A DNA stretch of 64,000 nt. Source: Lysobacteraceae bacterium NML03-0222 (GTDB lineage Bacteria > Pseudomonadota > Gammaproteobacteria > Xanthomonadales > Xanthomonadaceae). The stretch spans positions 1 through 64,000 of the forward strand of contig NWQM01000012.1 in NCBI GenBank assembly GCA_002798195.1, in the 5' to 3' direction. A model generated the notes under the pieces. It searched no databases, was not told where the DNA came from, and saw only the letters and a list, made by a program, of their open reading frames with translations. Shown here piece by piece: positions 1 to 8,301 of this stretch. The translations under genes and the position numbers were made by a program. The stretch's first letter is position 1. Each line of letters starts with the position of its first letter.

Positions 1-1706
1 TGGGTGCCACCGGCCTTGGCGACCATGTTGACATCGGTATCGACGCGGAATTGGCCATAGCCTTCGATGGCTTTCTTCAGGTTCACCATGCCCCAGCCAT
101 AGACATCATCCACGCCCGGCGCCCCCAGGTCGGTTGCGGTGGTCAGCAGCACATCGCGCACCTGGGCGTTGGTCAGGTACGGATAGCGCTCGAACAACAG
201 CGCCAAAGCGCCAGTGACATGCGGCGCGGCCATTGAGGTGCCGGTCAGATCCTGATAGCCAAATTGTGTGGCGTTGCGCAATGCATCAAGGCCAGCAGGC
301 AGGAAGCGCTTGTTGCCGTCGGCATCGGTTTGAAATGCCGAATTGCCGTCTTGCAGATATAGACCTTCCACGAGGGCAGAATTGATTTTTGTCCCCGGGG
401 CAGCCAAGCACCACTCCATCGAGAGGCCGCATTTCATTGAGCTGTCGCTGAGGATATAAGGGCTGGACAAATCACCGGTTGGATGCACATTCACCACGCT
501 CAGCCAATATTTTTCCAGCTCGGGCATATGACGGGGCAAAGTGGCGTGAACCCCGGCGATTGGAGCGACATCCAGCGATGGAATGAGGTAACTGTGGTTT
601 CCGGCGGCCCAGACTTGAATCAAGCCCATGCCTTTACCATGCATGGATTCGCCGGTCAGACTGCCTTCACGCAGTGTTTGCCAATAGGCTTCAAGCTCCG
701 GGTCGTTGTAAAGCGTGTCTTGCTCATCAGGGAAATAGGGCTCAAATTGCAGCCCCCAGCTATGGTTGATGGCGCGAACACCAGCAGCATTCATTTGCTG
801 GTACATATCGTCAAAGGCGCTGTTGTCGGCGAATTGCCCGTATTGACAACCAGGGCCTCCCAGAAAAATGCACAGCGGGCTGAGATGCCAGAAGCTGTCG
901 CCAAACAGCCGAGCCGAGCTGAAATCAGCACCGAAGGCTACGCCATGCATGCCATTGCCATCACGATTGGCGGCCATCGTGCCGGCCACATGCGTGCCAT
1001 GTATGTCGTATCTGAACGAAGTTTTGTTCTCGTAGTCTGCTGCCCAAGCAGCGCCGACAGGATTGATTTGAAGCAGGAAATTCGTGTAAGCGGGATCCCA
1101 GTAAAGCGATTCAATGGAAGGCGTGCCGCCATCTGTGGCAAAACAGGCGTTGTTGTCGGGATTGCTCAGATCTCCAAGGGACGAGTCAGCGAGCGTGCAG
1201 CGAGTGCCATCTGCCTGCAGATTGCCGATGATGAGCCCTTGATGATTTTTGCCTGAAAATTCACCGTGTCCGAGGGCAACACCGGAGTCGAACAAACCGA
1301 TACGGACACCGCTGCCAGTCAAACCGCGCGCATAGGCATGATGGGCATTCATCGCCTCCAATCCCCAGTCCTGCATGAATTCATCGCTCTTCCAGCTCTC
1401 GGCATCGCCGAGCTTGGCGGCTTCGTTGTAATTGGTGCCGACCAGTGTCTTGTTCGCAGCCGAGGCTGTGCTGGCAGGGCTGTGCTCGCCCGCAAAAGCA
1501 AACTGGAAATGCGCCATCTGGCGGGCTCGACAGGCATCACGCTGCACCGCATTGGGGGCATCTGTGCAGTCTGCCGTGCTCATGGCGAGATTACTGCTCA
1601 TGCCTGAGTCCGCCAATGCTGCTGGTGCAGCACTGACCAGCAGGCTACAGGCAATCGCCTGAAAAAGCTTCGAGCGCATGGGTGCGGGGCATAGCTTGAG
1701 CTTCAT
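1..1706 (-). CDS. Secreted S8 (subtilisin-like) serine peptidase, C-terminus cut off by window edge
   Basis: An uninterrupted frame of about 568 codons runs off the window start. The ATG at 1706 follows an AGGAG five to six bases upstream. A second ATG at 1679 is possible but has a poorer site. The N-terminus is a basic, then hydrophobic signal peptide ending near an A-L-A site. The subtilase triad is visible in order: Asp in LFDSGVALGH, His in DIHGTHVAGTMA, and Ser in GTSMAAPHVTGALALL. An oxyanion-type Asn lies in WAAGNHS. It probably degrades protein outside the inner membrane. Large subtilases of this form in Xanthomonadales often end in an autotransporter barrel or a PPC domain. That part lies outside the window, so the secretion route is unknown. 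Confidence 0.9.
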   Translation of the reverse strand, partial: MKLKLCPAPMRSKLFQAIACSLLVSAAPAALADSGMSSNLAMSTADCTDAPNAVQRDACRARQMAHFQFAFAGEHSPASTASAANKTLVGTNYNEAAKLGDAESWKSDEFMQDWGLEAMNAHHAYARGLTGSGVRIGLFDSGVALGHGEFSGKNHQGLIIGNLQADGTRCTLADSSLGDLSNPDNNACFATDGGTPSIESLYWDPAYTNFLLQINPVGAAWAADYENKTSFRYDIHGTHVAGTMAANRDGNGMHGVAFGADFSSARLFGDSFWHLSPLCIFLGGPGCQYGQFADNSAFDDMYQQMNAAGVRAINHSWGLQFEPYFPDEQDTLYNDPELEAYWQTLREGSLTGESMHGKGMGLIQVWAAGNHSYLIPSLDVAPIAGVHATLPRHMPELEKYWLSVVNVHPTGDLSSPYILSDSSMKCGLSMEWCLAAPGTKINSALVEGLYLQDGNSAFQTDADGNKRFLPAGLDALRNATQFGYQDLTGTSMAAPHVTGALALLFERYPYLTNAQVRDVLLTTATDLGAPGVDDVYGWGMVNLKKAIEGYGQFRVDTDVNMVAKAGGT

Positions 1707-1843
1707 AGCAGTCTCCTTTTGGGTGAAAAAATTAATCTTCGCTGAACGTTTTTAGCACAGTCTCTGCAGGCTCGCTAGAGATCGGGGGTAGTGGCGTGAG
1801 TGATGGCTTGAAATTGTTACTTTATTGCCCTATCAATGCTTTC

Positions 1844-3169
1844 ATGAAACTACCCAATCTAATCGCGATTATCGTTGCCTTGGCGGTTGCCAGCCTTCTT
1901 GCCATGTTTGCCTTGCGGCCACCGCAGGCGGCGCCATTTGTCAGTCATCGAGGAAATGTCATGTCCGAACATACCGAAACCATCGTCTTTGGCATGGGCT
2001 GCTTCTGGGGCGCGGAAAAGCGCATGGCCGCCATTGACGGTGTGCTTGATGTGGAGTCCGGTTATGCCAATGGCGATGCCAGCGATACTAGTTACAGGGA
2101 AGTATTGGCACTGGAGAAGCAAATCCAGAATGGTGCGGTGGCCGCGCGTAACCACGCCGAAGTGGTGAAGGTCACTTTCGACAGGCAAAAAGTCGAGCTC
2201 GCCACCATTCTGGCCGCATTTTGGGAAAACCACGACCCGACGCAGGCGGATGGGCAGGGCAATGACATCGGCAGCAATTATCGCAGCGCGATTTACTACA
2301 CCCGCCCCGAGCAAGCGCAGTTGGCTGCGCAGACTCGTGACATCTACCAGACAGCACTGACGCGTGCGGGCTTTGGGCAGATAGTCACCGAGATTGAGGT
2401 GTTGAAAAATTATGTGCGCGCCGAGGACTATCACCAAGATTATCTGGTCAAGAATCCGGATGGTTATTGTGGCCTGGGTGGTACCGGCGTGAAGTACGGC
2501 ATGGCGGGCGAGGGCGGTCATCAGCCGCTGGAGCCGGCAAACCTCAATGCCGAGCGGCAGTTGGTGGTATTCGAGGCCGAAGCCTGCCCGTATTGCGAGA
2601 AATTCAAGGCCGATATCATCGACCACTGGCAGGCTGATGTGCCGGTAGCGCGCAGCCTATCGCCCAACCCGCCTGTCGGTTGGACGCTGGAAAAAACCCT
2701 GTTCGCCACGCCCACCATCGTATTGTTTGAAAACGGCCGCGAAGTGGCGCGTTATACCGGCTATAACGGCGAGGCGCGCAAATTCTGGCAGTGGCTGGGC
2801 TTTCAATTGCTGACCCCCGAGCAGCGCCGCATCGCCTTTGAGCAAGGTACCGAAATCCCCGGCAGTGGCTCGCATCTGGATGAAAAACGCCCCGGCACTT
2901 ATGTCGATCCGGTCAGCGGCGCACCGCTGTTCCGCAGCGATGCCAAGTTTGACAGTGATACCGGCTGGCCGAGCTTCTTCAACCCGGTGGAAGGCGCGCT
3001 GGAGCTGCGCGAAGACTTGAGCCACGGTATGCGCCGGGTAGAAGTCATCTCGAAAAGTTCCGGCATCCATCTGGGGCATGTGTTTGATGATGGTCCGCCG
3101 CCTACCGGCAAACGCTATTGCATCAATGGCAATGTGCTGAAATTCGTGCCCGATGAGGAACGCAACTGA
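1844..3169 (+). CDS. msrAB: Fused peptide-methionine sulfoxide reductase MsrA - thioredoxin-like - MsrB
   Basis: The 441-residue protein repairs both S- and R-methionine sulfoxide. After a hydrophobic N-terminal segment comes MsrA (catalytic Cys in GCFWG, resolving-type Cys in NPDGYCGLGG). A thioredoxin-like domain follows, with CPYC and a cis-proline ATPT motif. MsrB is last, with catalytic Cys in KRYCIN and the HLGHVFDDGP motif. The two CXXC zinc sites of many MsrBs are absent (YVDPVSGAP and ISKSSGIHL), so this is the zinc-free form. The redox domain sits in the middle, unlike Neisseria PilB where it is N-terminal. The start is uncertain: ATG 1844 gives a signal/anchor sequence, GTG 1796 adds 16 residues, and ATG 1961 has a good GAGGAA site and would give a cytoplasmic form. 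The stop overlaps the next gene by one base. Confidence 0.9.
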   Translation: MKLPNLIAIIVALAVASLLAMFALRPPQAAPFVSHRGNVMSEHTETIVFGMGCFWGAEKRMAAIDGVLDVESGYANGDASDTSYREVLALEKQIQNGAVAARNHAEVVKVTFDRQKVELATILAAFWENHDPTQADGQGNDIGSNYRSAIYYTRPEQAQLAAQTRDIYQTALTRAGFGQIVTEIEVLKNYVRAEDYHQDYLVKNPDGYCGLGGTGVKYGMAGEGGHQPLEPANLNAERQLVVFEAEACPYCEKFKADIIDHWQADVPVARSLSPNPPVGWTLEKTLFATPTIVLFENGREVARYTGYNGEARKFWQWLGFQLLTPEQRRIAFEQGTEIPGSGSHLDEKRPGTYVDPVSGAPLFRSDAKFDSDTGWPSFFNPVEGALELREDLSHGMRRVEVISKSSGIHLGHVFDDGPPPTGKRYCINGNVLKFVPDEERN

Positions 3170-3966
3170 TGCAGGACTTGCGTGTTTCCATTGTCCAGGG
3201 CGATACCCGCTGGCACGATCCGGCAGGCAATCGTGGCTATTACGCAGGGCTGATTGCGCCATTGGCAGGCAATACCGATTTGGTCGTATTGCCGGAAACT
3301 TTCACCAGCGGCTTTTCCAACGAGGCAGTGACAAGCGCCGAGGATATGCAAGGCGAAACGCTCGCCTGGATGCGTGCGCAGGCTCAAAAACTCGATACCG
3401 CCATCACCGGCAGTGTGCAGCTACGGGAGGCGGGGGCGGTATTCAACCGATTGCTGTTTGTCACCCCCGATGGCCGCGTACAGCATTATGACAAGCGGCA
3501 TTTGTTCACCTTTGCCGGTGAGCATAAACGCTATGCCGCAGGCCGTGAGCGTCTGATCGTGGAATGGCGCGGCTGGCGGATTTGTCCACTGGTTTGCTAT
3601 GACTTGCGCTTTCCGGTATTTGCCCGCAATCGCCCAGACCCTACGCGCGGTAATGCGCCGGATTACGACTTGTTGATATTCGTGGCCAACTGGCCGGCAG
3701 CGCGCGCCTACGCCTGGCAGACACTGCTGCGCGCCCGCGCCATCGAGAACCTCTGCTATGTGGCCGGGGTTAACCGGACAGGTCGGGATGGCAATGCGCT
3801 GGAGTATTCCGGCGACAGCGCATTGATTGACTTCCTCGGCCAGCCCCTTGCCGAAGGCGAGGGCGAGTTTGTCGCCAGCGCTACACTCTCAGCCAAGGCA
3901 CTGACCGACTTCCGCCAACGCTTCCCGGCGCTGGATGATGGTGATGCTTTTGTGCTGAGTCATTGA
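3169..3966 (+). CDS. yafV: Omega-amidase, nitrilase superfamily (YafV type)
   Basis: This 265-residue carbon-nitrogen hydrolase has the Glu-Lys-Cys triad in order: Glu in LPETFTSGF, Lys in YDKRHLF, and Cys in PLVCYDLRFP. WPAARAYAWQTLL and ARAIENL are also typical of YafV/NIT2. The family hydrolyses 2-oxoglutaramate and the 2-oxo amide made when glutamine is the amino donor in methionine salvage. The ATG overlaps the stop of the methionine sulfoxide reductase gene (TGATG), so the two are translationally coupled. A partner-type methionine aminotransferase lies at 13832-14974. It is presumably cytoplasmic. Confidence 0.88.
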   Translation: MQDLRVSIVQGDTRWHDPAGNRGYYAGLIAPLAGNTDLVVLPETFTSGFSNEAVTSAEDMQGETLAWMRAQAQKLDTAITGSVQLREAGAVFNRLLFVTPDGRVQHYDKRHLFTFAGEHKRYAAGRERLIVEWRGWRICPLVCYDLRFPVFARNRPDPTRGNAPDYDLLIFVANWPAARAYAWQTLLRARAIENLCYVAGVNRTGRDGNALEYSGDSALIDFLGQPLAEGEGEFVASATLSAKALTDFRQRFPALDDGDAFVLSH

Positions 3967-4024
3967 AAATTCAGGCATCGTGTAGAATTCAGGCTTGCTT
4001 CGTTCAACCTGAGAGAGTATCTGC

Positions 4025-5017
4025 ATGATTTCAATGAAACCTCTGGCTACGGCATTGCTTCTGGGTGGCATTACGCTTTCTTTCACGGCTTGCAAGAAAG
4101 TCGGTGAAGCCGTGCAAGCGGCCAAGACAGCCACAGAAGCCAATTCTGCTGCCAGTGCAGAAAACGGCACTGAAAAATTCAACGCCTATATCAGCTGTTA
4201 CAACGATGCCGATGCCAGTGCGCACAGGAGCATGCGGGAATATGCGAGCTGGGTTCAGGACATGGATGCAGGCCCGACTGGCAAGGAAAGCAATATTGAT
4301 AATCCCGGCACTATTTCAGAGAACGCTATGGAAGGGTGCAACAAAATAACAGCACTGGCCGATGCCAAGCCGGCGATTGCCGGGTTGGATGAGGCGGCCA
4401 AGGCCTATGCCGCTAGCTTGAGTGTCTGGGCTGCCCGGTTGCAGGAGGCCGACAAGTACTACAGCAACGAAGATTACAAGGATGACAACATGGCCAAGGG
4501 CAAGGCCATGCATACCGACTTTGTGGCTGCCTACAGAGCCTTTGATGAGGCCAGTGATAGATTCAGTGATGCGCTTGAAGAAGTCGGTCACAAGCGTCGA
4601 CTCGAGGAACTGGCTACCCTGGAAAAATCTGAAGGCAAGAAGTTCCGCTACTGGCATTTGTCCGCTTCGATGAATGCCGAGTCGCTGATCAACCATATTA
4701 CCGAGGATGAGTTTGATGTCGAAAAGGCGCAGGCGCTTATCCAGGCTTATGAAGAAAGCAGCGAGGCATTGAAAAATTACGCCAAGTCAGCTGAGCAACA
4801 AGAGGTGCCGTCGGGATTTGGGCTTTTCGTAACTAGACAGGAAAGCTTCCTGCAAGCGGCCAAGAAGCGCATGCGCCGGGTGCGTGACAAGCAGCCCTAC
4901 AGCTCTGGAGATATCTCTTATTTCAAGGCAGGCCACGGCCGGATGGTGGAGGGCTCCACGGAGAGTGTGGTGCACGCCTATAACCAACTGGTTGACGCGA
5001 GCAACTTCCTGCATTAA
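4025..5017 (+). CDS. DUF3829 (YiiG-like) lipoprotein
   Basis: A 330-residue protein with a lipoprotein signal peptide ending in LSFTAC, so Cys is probably lipidated. The rest is mostly helical and charged, with the general look of DUF3829/YiiG proteins: FNAYISCYND near the start of the mature region and a long helical C-terminal part. The function of the family is not known. The start at ATG 4025 follows a GAGAG purine run, and ATG 4034 is an alternative. It stands alone after a 58-base gap and ends just before a strong hairpin terminator. Confidence 0.72.
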   Translation: MISMKPLATALLLGGITLSFTACKKVGEAVQAAKTATEANSAASAENGTEKFNAYISCYNDADASAHRSMREYASWVQDMDAGPTGKESNIDNPGTISENAMEGCNKITALADAKPAIAGLDEAAKAYAASLSVWAARLQEADKYYSNEDYKDDNMAKGKAMHTDFVAAYRAFDEASDRFSDALEEVGHKRRLEELATLEKSEGKKFRYWHLSASMNAESLINHITEDEFDVEKAQALIQAYEESSEALKNYAKSAEQQEVPSGFGLFVTRQESFLQAAKKRMRRVRDKQPYSSGDISYFKAGHGRMVEGSTESVVHAYNQLVDASNFLH

Positions 5018-5043
5018 CAAGCTGGCGATTGGCAAGAGCCCCA

Positions 5044-5076
5044 AAACAAGACCCGGCCAAAAGCCGGGTCTTGTTT
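5044..5076. terminator. Bidirectional hairpin terminator between convergent genes
   Basis: Fourteen-base arms (5044-5057 and 5063-5076, core GACCCGGC / GCCGGGTC) enclose a five-base CAAAA loop. A T-rich end on the plus strand and the matching A-run on the other side let it serve both the DUF3829 gene and the convergent PPC-repeat gene. Confidence 0.85.
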
Positions 5077-5090
5077 CATCTTGGTACCAA

Positions 5091-6230
5091 TTAACGACCG
5101 CCGGGGGCGTTGGTGACAGAAAGCGTGTAATTGCCTTCGCCATCTCTGACAGAAGTGACGACGATGCGTCCCTGGCCTGAAGCGTCCAAGGTGACGGTCA
5201 GGCGCGAGTTGGTGCCGCCGCCGCCATCGTCGTCCTCGCTGTCGAGGATGAACTCGCTGCCATTGAAGATACCCCAACGCAGCATGGCATCGAAGTCATC
5301 CGAATCCAGCCGCACTTGCAGGCGTTGTCCGGCGCGTCCCTTGATGCGATAGACATCGAATACACGATCGTCGTCCGGATCGACATTGGAATTGCCATCC
5401 AGCTTGCCGCGAGTGGAGTTGCCGATATCGATATCGCTCACCCGTGGCGGACGTGCCGGAGCCGGTGCCATGGCGCTGATGGTATAGCGGCCGTATTGGT
5501 CAGTCTGCGCCGTGGTGGCGCGGATGAAACCGCGTCCCTGGGCATCCAGGGTAATGCGCAGGCGGGAATTCAGACCCTGACCGCCATCATCGTCCTCGGA
5601 CTCCTTGGAAAAATCGCTGCCGTTGAGCAGGCCGTATTGCAGCATGGAGTCGAGGTTCTCGGACTTCATCCGCACAACCAGGGTCTGGTTGGGGGCGCCT
5701 TGCAGTGTCCACAACTGGTAGGCATATCCTTCGTTAAATACCGGGGAGCTTTCGCTCAACACACCGCTGACTTCGCGGCCGATTTCCAGGGATTGTGGAC
5801 GTACCGGCTCGGCGGCAGGCAGCGCGCTGACCTTGAGGCTGTAGCGGCCAAGGTCATCGTCACCCAAGGCGCCTGCGCGGATTTGCACCTGACCATTGGC
5901 AGGCAGGGTATAGCGCAAGCGGCTATTGGTGCCTTCGCCGCCATCGTCGTTGCGACGGCAATCACCACATCCTTCGTTGGTGCGGCTGCCAACGGTCAGG
6001 AAGGTGTCGAACTCTCCGGACTGCATCTCCACCAAGATGCGATCGCCGGCATTGCCGCGATAGTGATACAGGGCATAGGCCGAGCCATCGCTTTCCTTGG
6101 GGCTGTTCCGGGTCAGACGGCCTTCCACGGTTTGCCCGTTGCGAATCGGGGTCACGCTTTGCGCCTGAGCCGTGCCCATGGCAAGTACCGTGGCAATGGC
6201 CGCGGCAAGATAAAGCGGTTTGCTTTGCAT
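5091..6230 (-). CDS. Secreted protein with three tandem PPC-like beta-sandwich repeats
   Basis: The 379-residue product has a Sec signal peptide ending TAQAQ. The start at 6230 is chosen because AGGAG lies seven bases upstream and the signal peptide begins there. An in-frame start at 6284 would add 18 residues with no function. Three units of about 115 residues follow. Each has a turn rich in Asp and Gly and then NSRL: NDDGGEGTNSRL, SEDDDGGQGLNSRL and SEDDDGGGGTNSRL. This is the layout of bacterial pre-peptidase C-terminal domains, but no peptidase domain is attached. Repeat one carries an extra C-x-x-C (EGCGDCRR). A role as a periplasmic or surface binding protein is a guess. Confidence 0.75.
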   Translation of the reverse strand: MQSKPLYLAAAIATVLAMGTAQAQSVTPIRNGQTVEGRLTRNSPKESDGSAYALYHYRGNAGDRILVEMQSGEFDTFLTVGSRTNEGCGDCRRNDDGGEGTNSRLRYTLPANGQVQIRAGALGDDDLGRYSLKVSALPAAEPVRPQSLEIGREVSGVLSESSPVFNEGYAYQLWTLQGAPNQTLVVRMKSENLDSMLQYGLLNGSDFSKESEDDDGGQGLNSRLRITLDAQGRGFIRATTAQTDQYGRYTISAMAPAPARPPRVSDIDIGNSTRGKLDGNSNVDPDDDRVFDVYRIKGRAGQRLQVRLDSDDFDAMLRWGIFNGSEFILDSEDDDGGGGTNSRLTVTLDASGQGRIVVTSVRDGEGNYTLSVTNAPGGR

Positions 6231-6318
6231 AAAACGACTCCTGTCAGTCGGTTGGGTGTCTAGTATTGTGCAGTATTCAGCCATGCCAGCTGCGCTGGGT
6301 CAATTATGTTGTGGCTTT

Positions 6319-7311
6319 TCAAAGCGTCAAGGCGATGCGCTGGGTTTGCGTGGCCGGTAGCTTGATCTTGAGCGGAGCCGATTCAATATCGCCATCCTGT
6401 TTTTGCGCGTTGCCGGCAAGTGAGATGCGCGCAGTCAGCAGCACCTCGGTCTGGCTGGAGAGTTTCATGGTTGGCATCGGGCTATCGGCATCATCCAGTC
6501 GCAGTTTCAGCGTGCTGCGCACGGCATGGCGCTCCACGGCAAGCGGCATCGGGCTGCCATCGGCGGCACGCGCCAGCACGAAGATTTGTGCATCTGGGTA
6601 TGGCTGCAGATGGGCAATGAGGCCGGGCGAGAGGCTCACTTCCACGTCAATGCCGCTAGTTGCAGCTGGCTCTGGTACAAGCGCGGCAAGGCCGGCTTCG
6701 GCACGGGCATCATTGATTTGTCTGAGAATGCTTTCGCGGGCGTTATCGTCTTTGACCTGTTTGAGCAGTGGTGCCCAGATGTTGGCGGCTTCGGCGGGAT
6801 GACCGGCTTGCCGTTGGCTGATGCCCAGATACCAGCGCGCCTGCTGGTGGTCGGGAGCAAGCTGCAAGGCCTTGCGCAATTGGCCGATGGCGGCTTCATC
6901 AAAGCGCAGCTCGGCGTGTGCCCGCGCCGTAGCGATGGCGGCTTCGGTCAGTACATCGGCGTCTTCCGGCGCCAGCGCCACGGCGCGTTCATGGGCTTTG
7001 GCCGCATCGGCAAAGCGTTCTTCCGCCGCATAGGTGCGCGCCAGAAGTCGCCAATCTTCCACCGATTCGGGGTTGATGCGCAGCCGCGCCTGTAGCTGGG
7101 CGCGGGCTTCGGCCAGGTTTTGCGGGGCGCGCAGCATGGACGGGTCAAGTGCGGCGGGGGTGCCCAGCTGCCAGTACAGTGCGCCGCTGGTCAACAGGCT
7201 GACCGAGGCGAAGGCGGCGGCGAGCATCGGGCTGCGGGCAAATAATGGCCGCAGCACGGCAAACAGCACCAGCAGCGACAGAATGATGGCGGTTATCAGG
7301 AATGCGCTCAT
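6319..7311 (-). CDS. ccmI: Cytochrome c maturation protein CcmI
   Basis: The 330-residue last gene of the ccm run. Two membrane segments lie at the N-terminus (about residues 3-20 and 30-50), followed by TPR-like helices (repeated LLARTYAAEE / ALQLAPDH signatures) and a C-terminal periplasmic domain. CcmI binds the C-terminal helix of apocytochrome c and hands it to CcmFH for haem ligation in the periplasm. It begins one base after the stop of ccmH. It corresponds to the C-terminal half of the longer E. coli CcmH. Confidence 0.9.
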   Translation of the reverse strand: MSAFLITAIILSLLVLFAVLRPLFARSPMLAAAFASVSLLTSGALYWQLGTPAALDPSMLRAPQNLAEARAQLQARLRINPESVEDWRLLARTYAAEERFADAAKAHERAVALAPEDADVLTEAAIATARAHAELRFDEAAIGQLRKALQLAPDHQQARWYLGISQRQAGHPAEAANIWAPLLKQVKDDNARESILRQINDARAEAGLAALVPEPAATSGIDVEVSLSPGLIAHLQPYPDAQIFVLARAADGSPMPLAVERHAVRSTLKLRLDDADSPMPTMKLSSQTEVLLTARISLAGNAQKQDGDIESAPLKIKLPATQTQRIALTL

Positions 7312-7312
7312 C

Positions 7313-7759
7313 TCACCACTCCTGCGGCTCGTCGGCAGGGATGTCCCGGCTCTGGCCGGACTGGCGGCGTATCAGCAAAAACACGGCCAGCCCGCCGGCC
7401 AGAACCAGCAGCAACGGCCCGAACCACAGCAATGCGGTATGCGTTTCAAGGCGCGGCTTGTAGAGCACGAATTCGCCATAGCGCGCAACCATGAAATCGC
7501 GGATTTCCGCATCGGTCTTGCCTTGGCGCAGCAGTTGCAGCACTTCGTTGCGCAGGTCACGGGCGATTTCGGCATTGGAATCGGCCAGCGACTGGTTCTG
7601 GCACATCACGCAGCGCAGCTCGTGGGTCAGCGCACGGAAGCGGGCTTCTTCAAAGCTGTCGCGGAACTCGGGTGGGGCAATATCCCCCTGCACCTGGGGA
7701 AAGGCGCTCTGCGGCAGGCACAGTGCCAGCAGCATCAGCAGTGCGATGAGCGTGCGCAT
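7313..7759 (-). CDS. ccmH: Cytochrome c maturation thiol-disulfide protein CcmH
   Basis: A 148-residue protein with a signal peptide, the family motif LRCVMCQNQSLADSN containing the redox Cys pair, and a C-terminal membrane helix followed by a short basic tail. It keeps the CXXCH site of apocytochrome c reduced during haem attachment. Its start overlaps the stop of ccmG, which argues for coupled translation in the ccm operon. Confidence 0.93.
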   Translation of the reverse strand: MRTLIALLMLLALCLPQSAFPQVQGDIAPPEFRDSFEEARFRALTHELRCVMCQNQSLADSNAEIARDLRNEVLQLLRQGKTDAEIRDFMVARYGEFVLYKPRLETHTALLWFGPLLLVLAGGLAVFLLIRRQSGQSRDIPADEPQEW

Positions 7760-8301
7760 TATTTCCCCTGCTCCAGCAAGGCCAGTCGCGGCAGCAGTTC
7801 TTTTTCGATGATGTCCGGGGTCAGGATGCCGACATGCTTCCAGCGAATCATGCCCTTGGCATCAATCAGGAAGGTTTCCGGGGCGCCATAGATGCCGAAA
7901 TCCAGTGCGGTGCGGCCTTCAATATCCTGTATCACCATGAAGAACGGGTTGCCCAATTGCTCCAGCCAGCGTTTGGCATCTTCAGGCTCGTCCTTCCAGT
8001 TGTAGCCCACCACGCGCACGCGGCGGGTCTGGGCGAACTCGGTCAGCGCCTTGTGTTCATCGCGGCAGGCCACGCACCAGCTGCCCCAGACATTCATCAC
8101 AAATGGCGCGCCATGGAGCTGTCCCAGGGTGATGGTCTGCTCGGGATTGAACAAGTCCGGCAGGGCAAATTGCGGCGCGGGCTTGTCAATCAGCGGCGAG
8201 GGCAGGGCATCGCGGTTGGGGTTGCGGCTCATCATTACCCCGGCCGCCAGCAGAGCCGCCAGCAAGGCGAAAACGAGCAAGGGCAGCCAGCGCTTGTTCA
8301 T
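7759..8301 (-). CDS. ccmG: Thiol:disulfide interchange protein CcmG/DsbE
   Basis: A 180-residue, membrane-anchored periplasmic thioredoxin. The N-terminal anchor is followed by the active site GSWCVACRDEH and a cis-Pro loop (GAPETFLID). It passes reducing power from DsbD/CcdA to the CcmH/apocytochrome c thiols. The start overlaps the end of ccmF by four bases. Confidence 0.93.
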   Translation of the reverse strand: MNKRWLPLLVFALLAALLAAGVMMSRNPNRDALPSPLIDKPAPQFALPDLFNPEQTITLGQLHGAPFVMNVWGSWCVACRDEHKALTEFAQTRRVRVVGYNWKDEPEDAKRWLEQLGNPFFMVIQDIEGRTALDFGIYGAPETFLIDAKGMIRWKHVGILTPDIIEKELLPRLALLEQGK

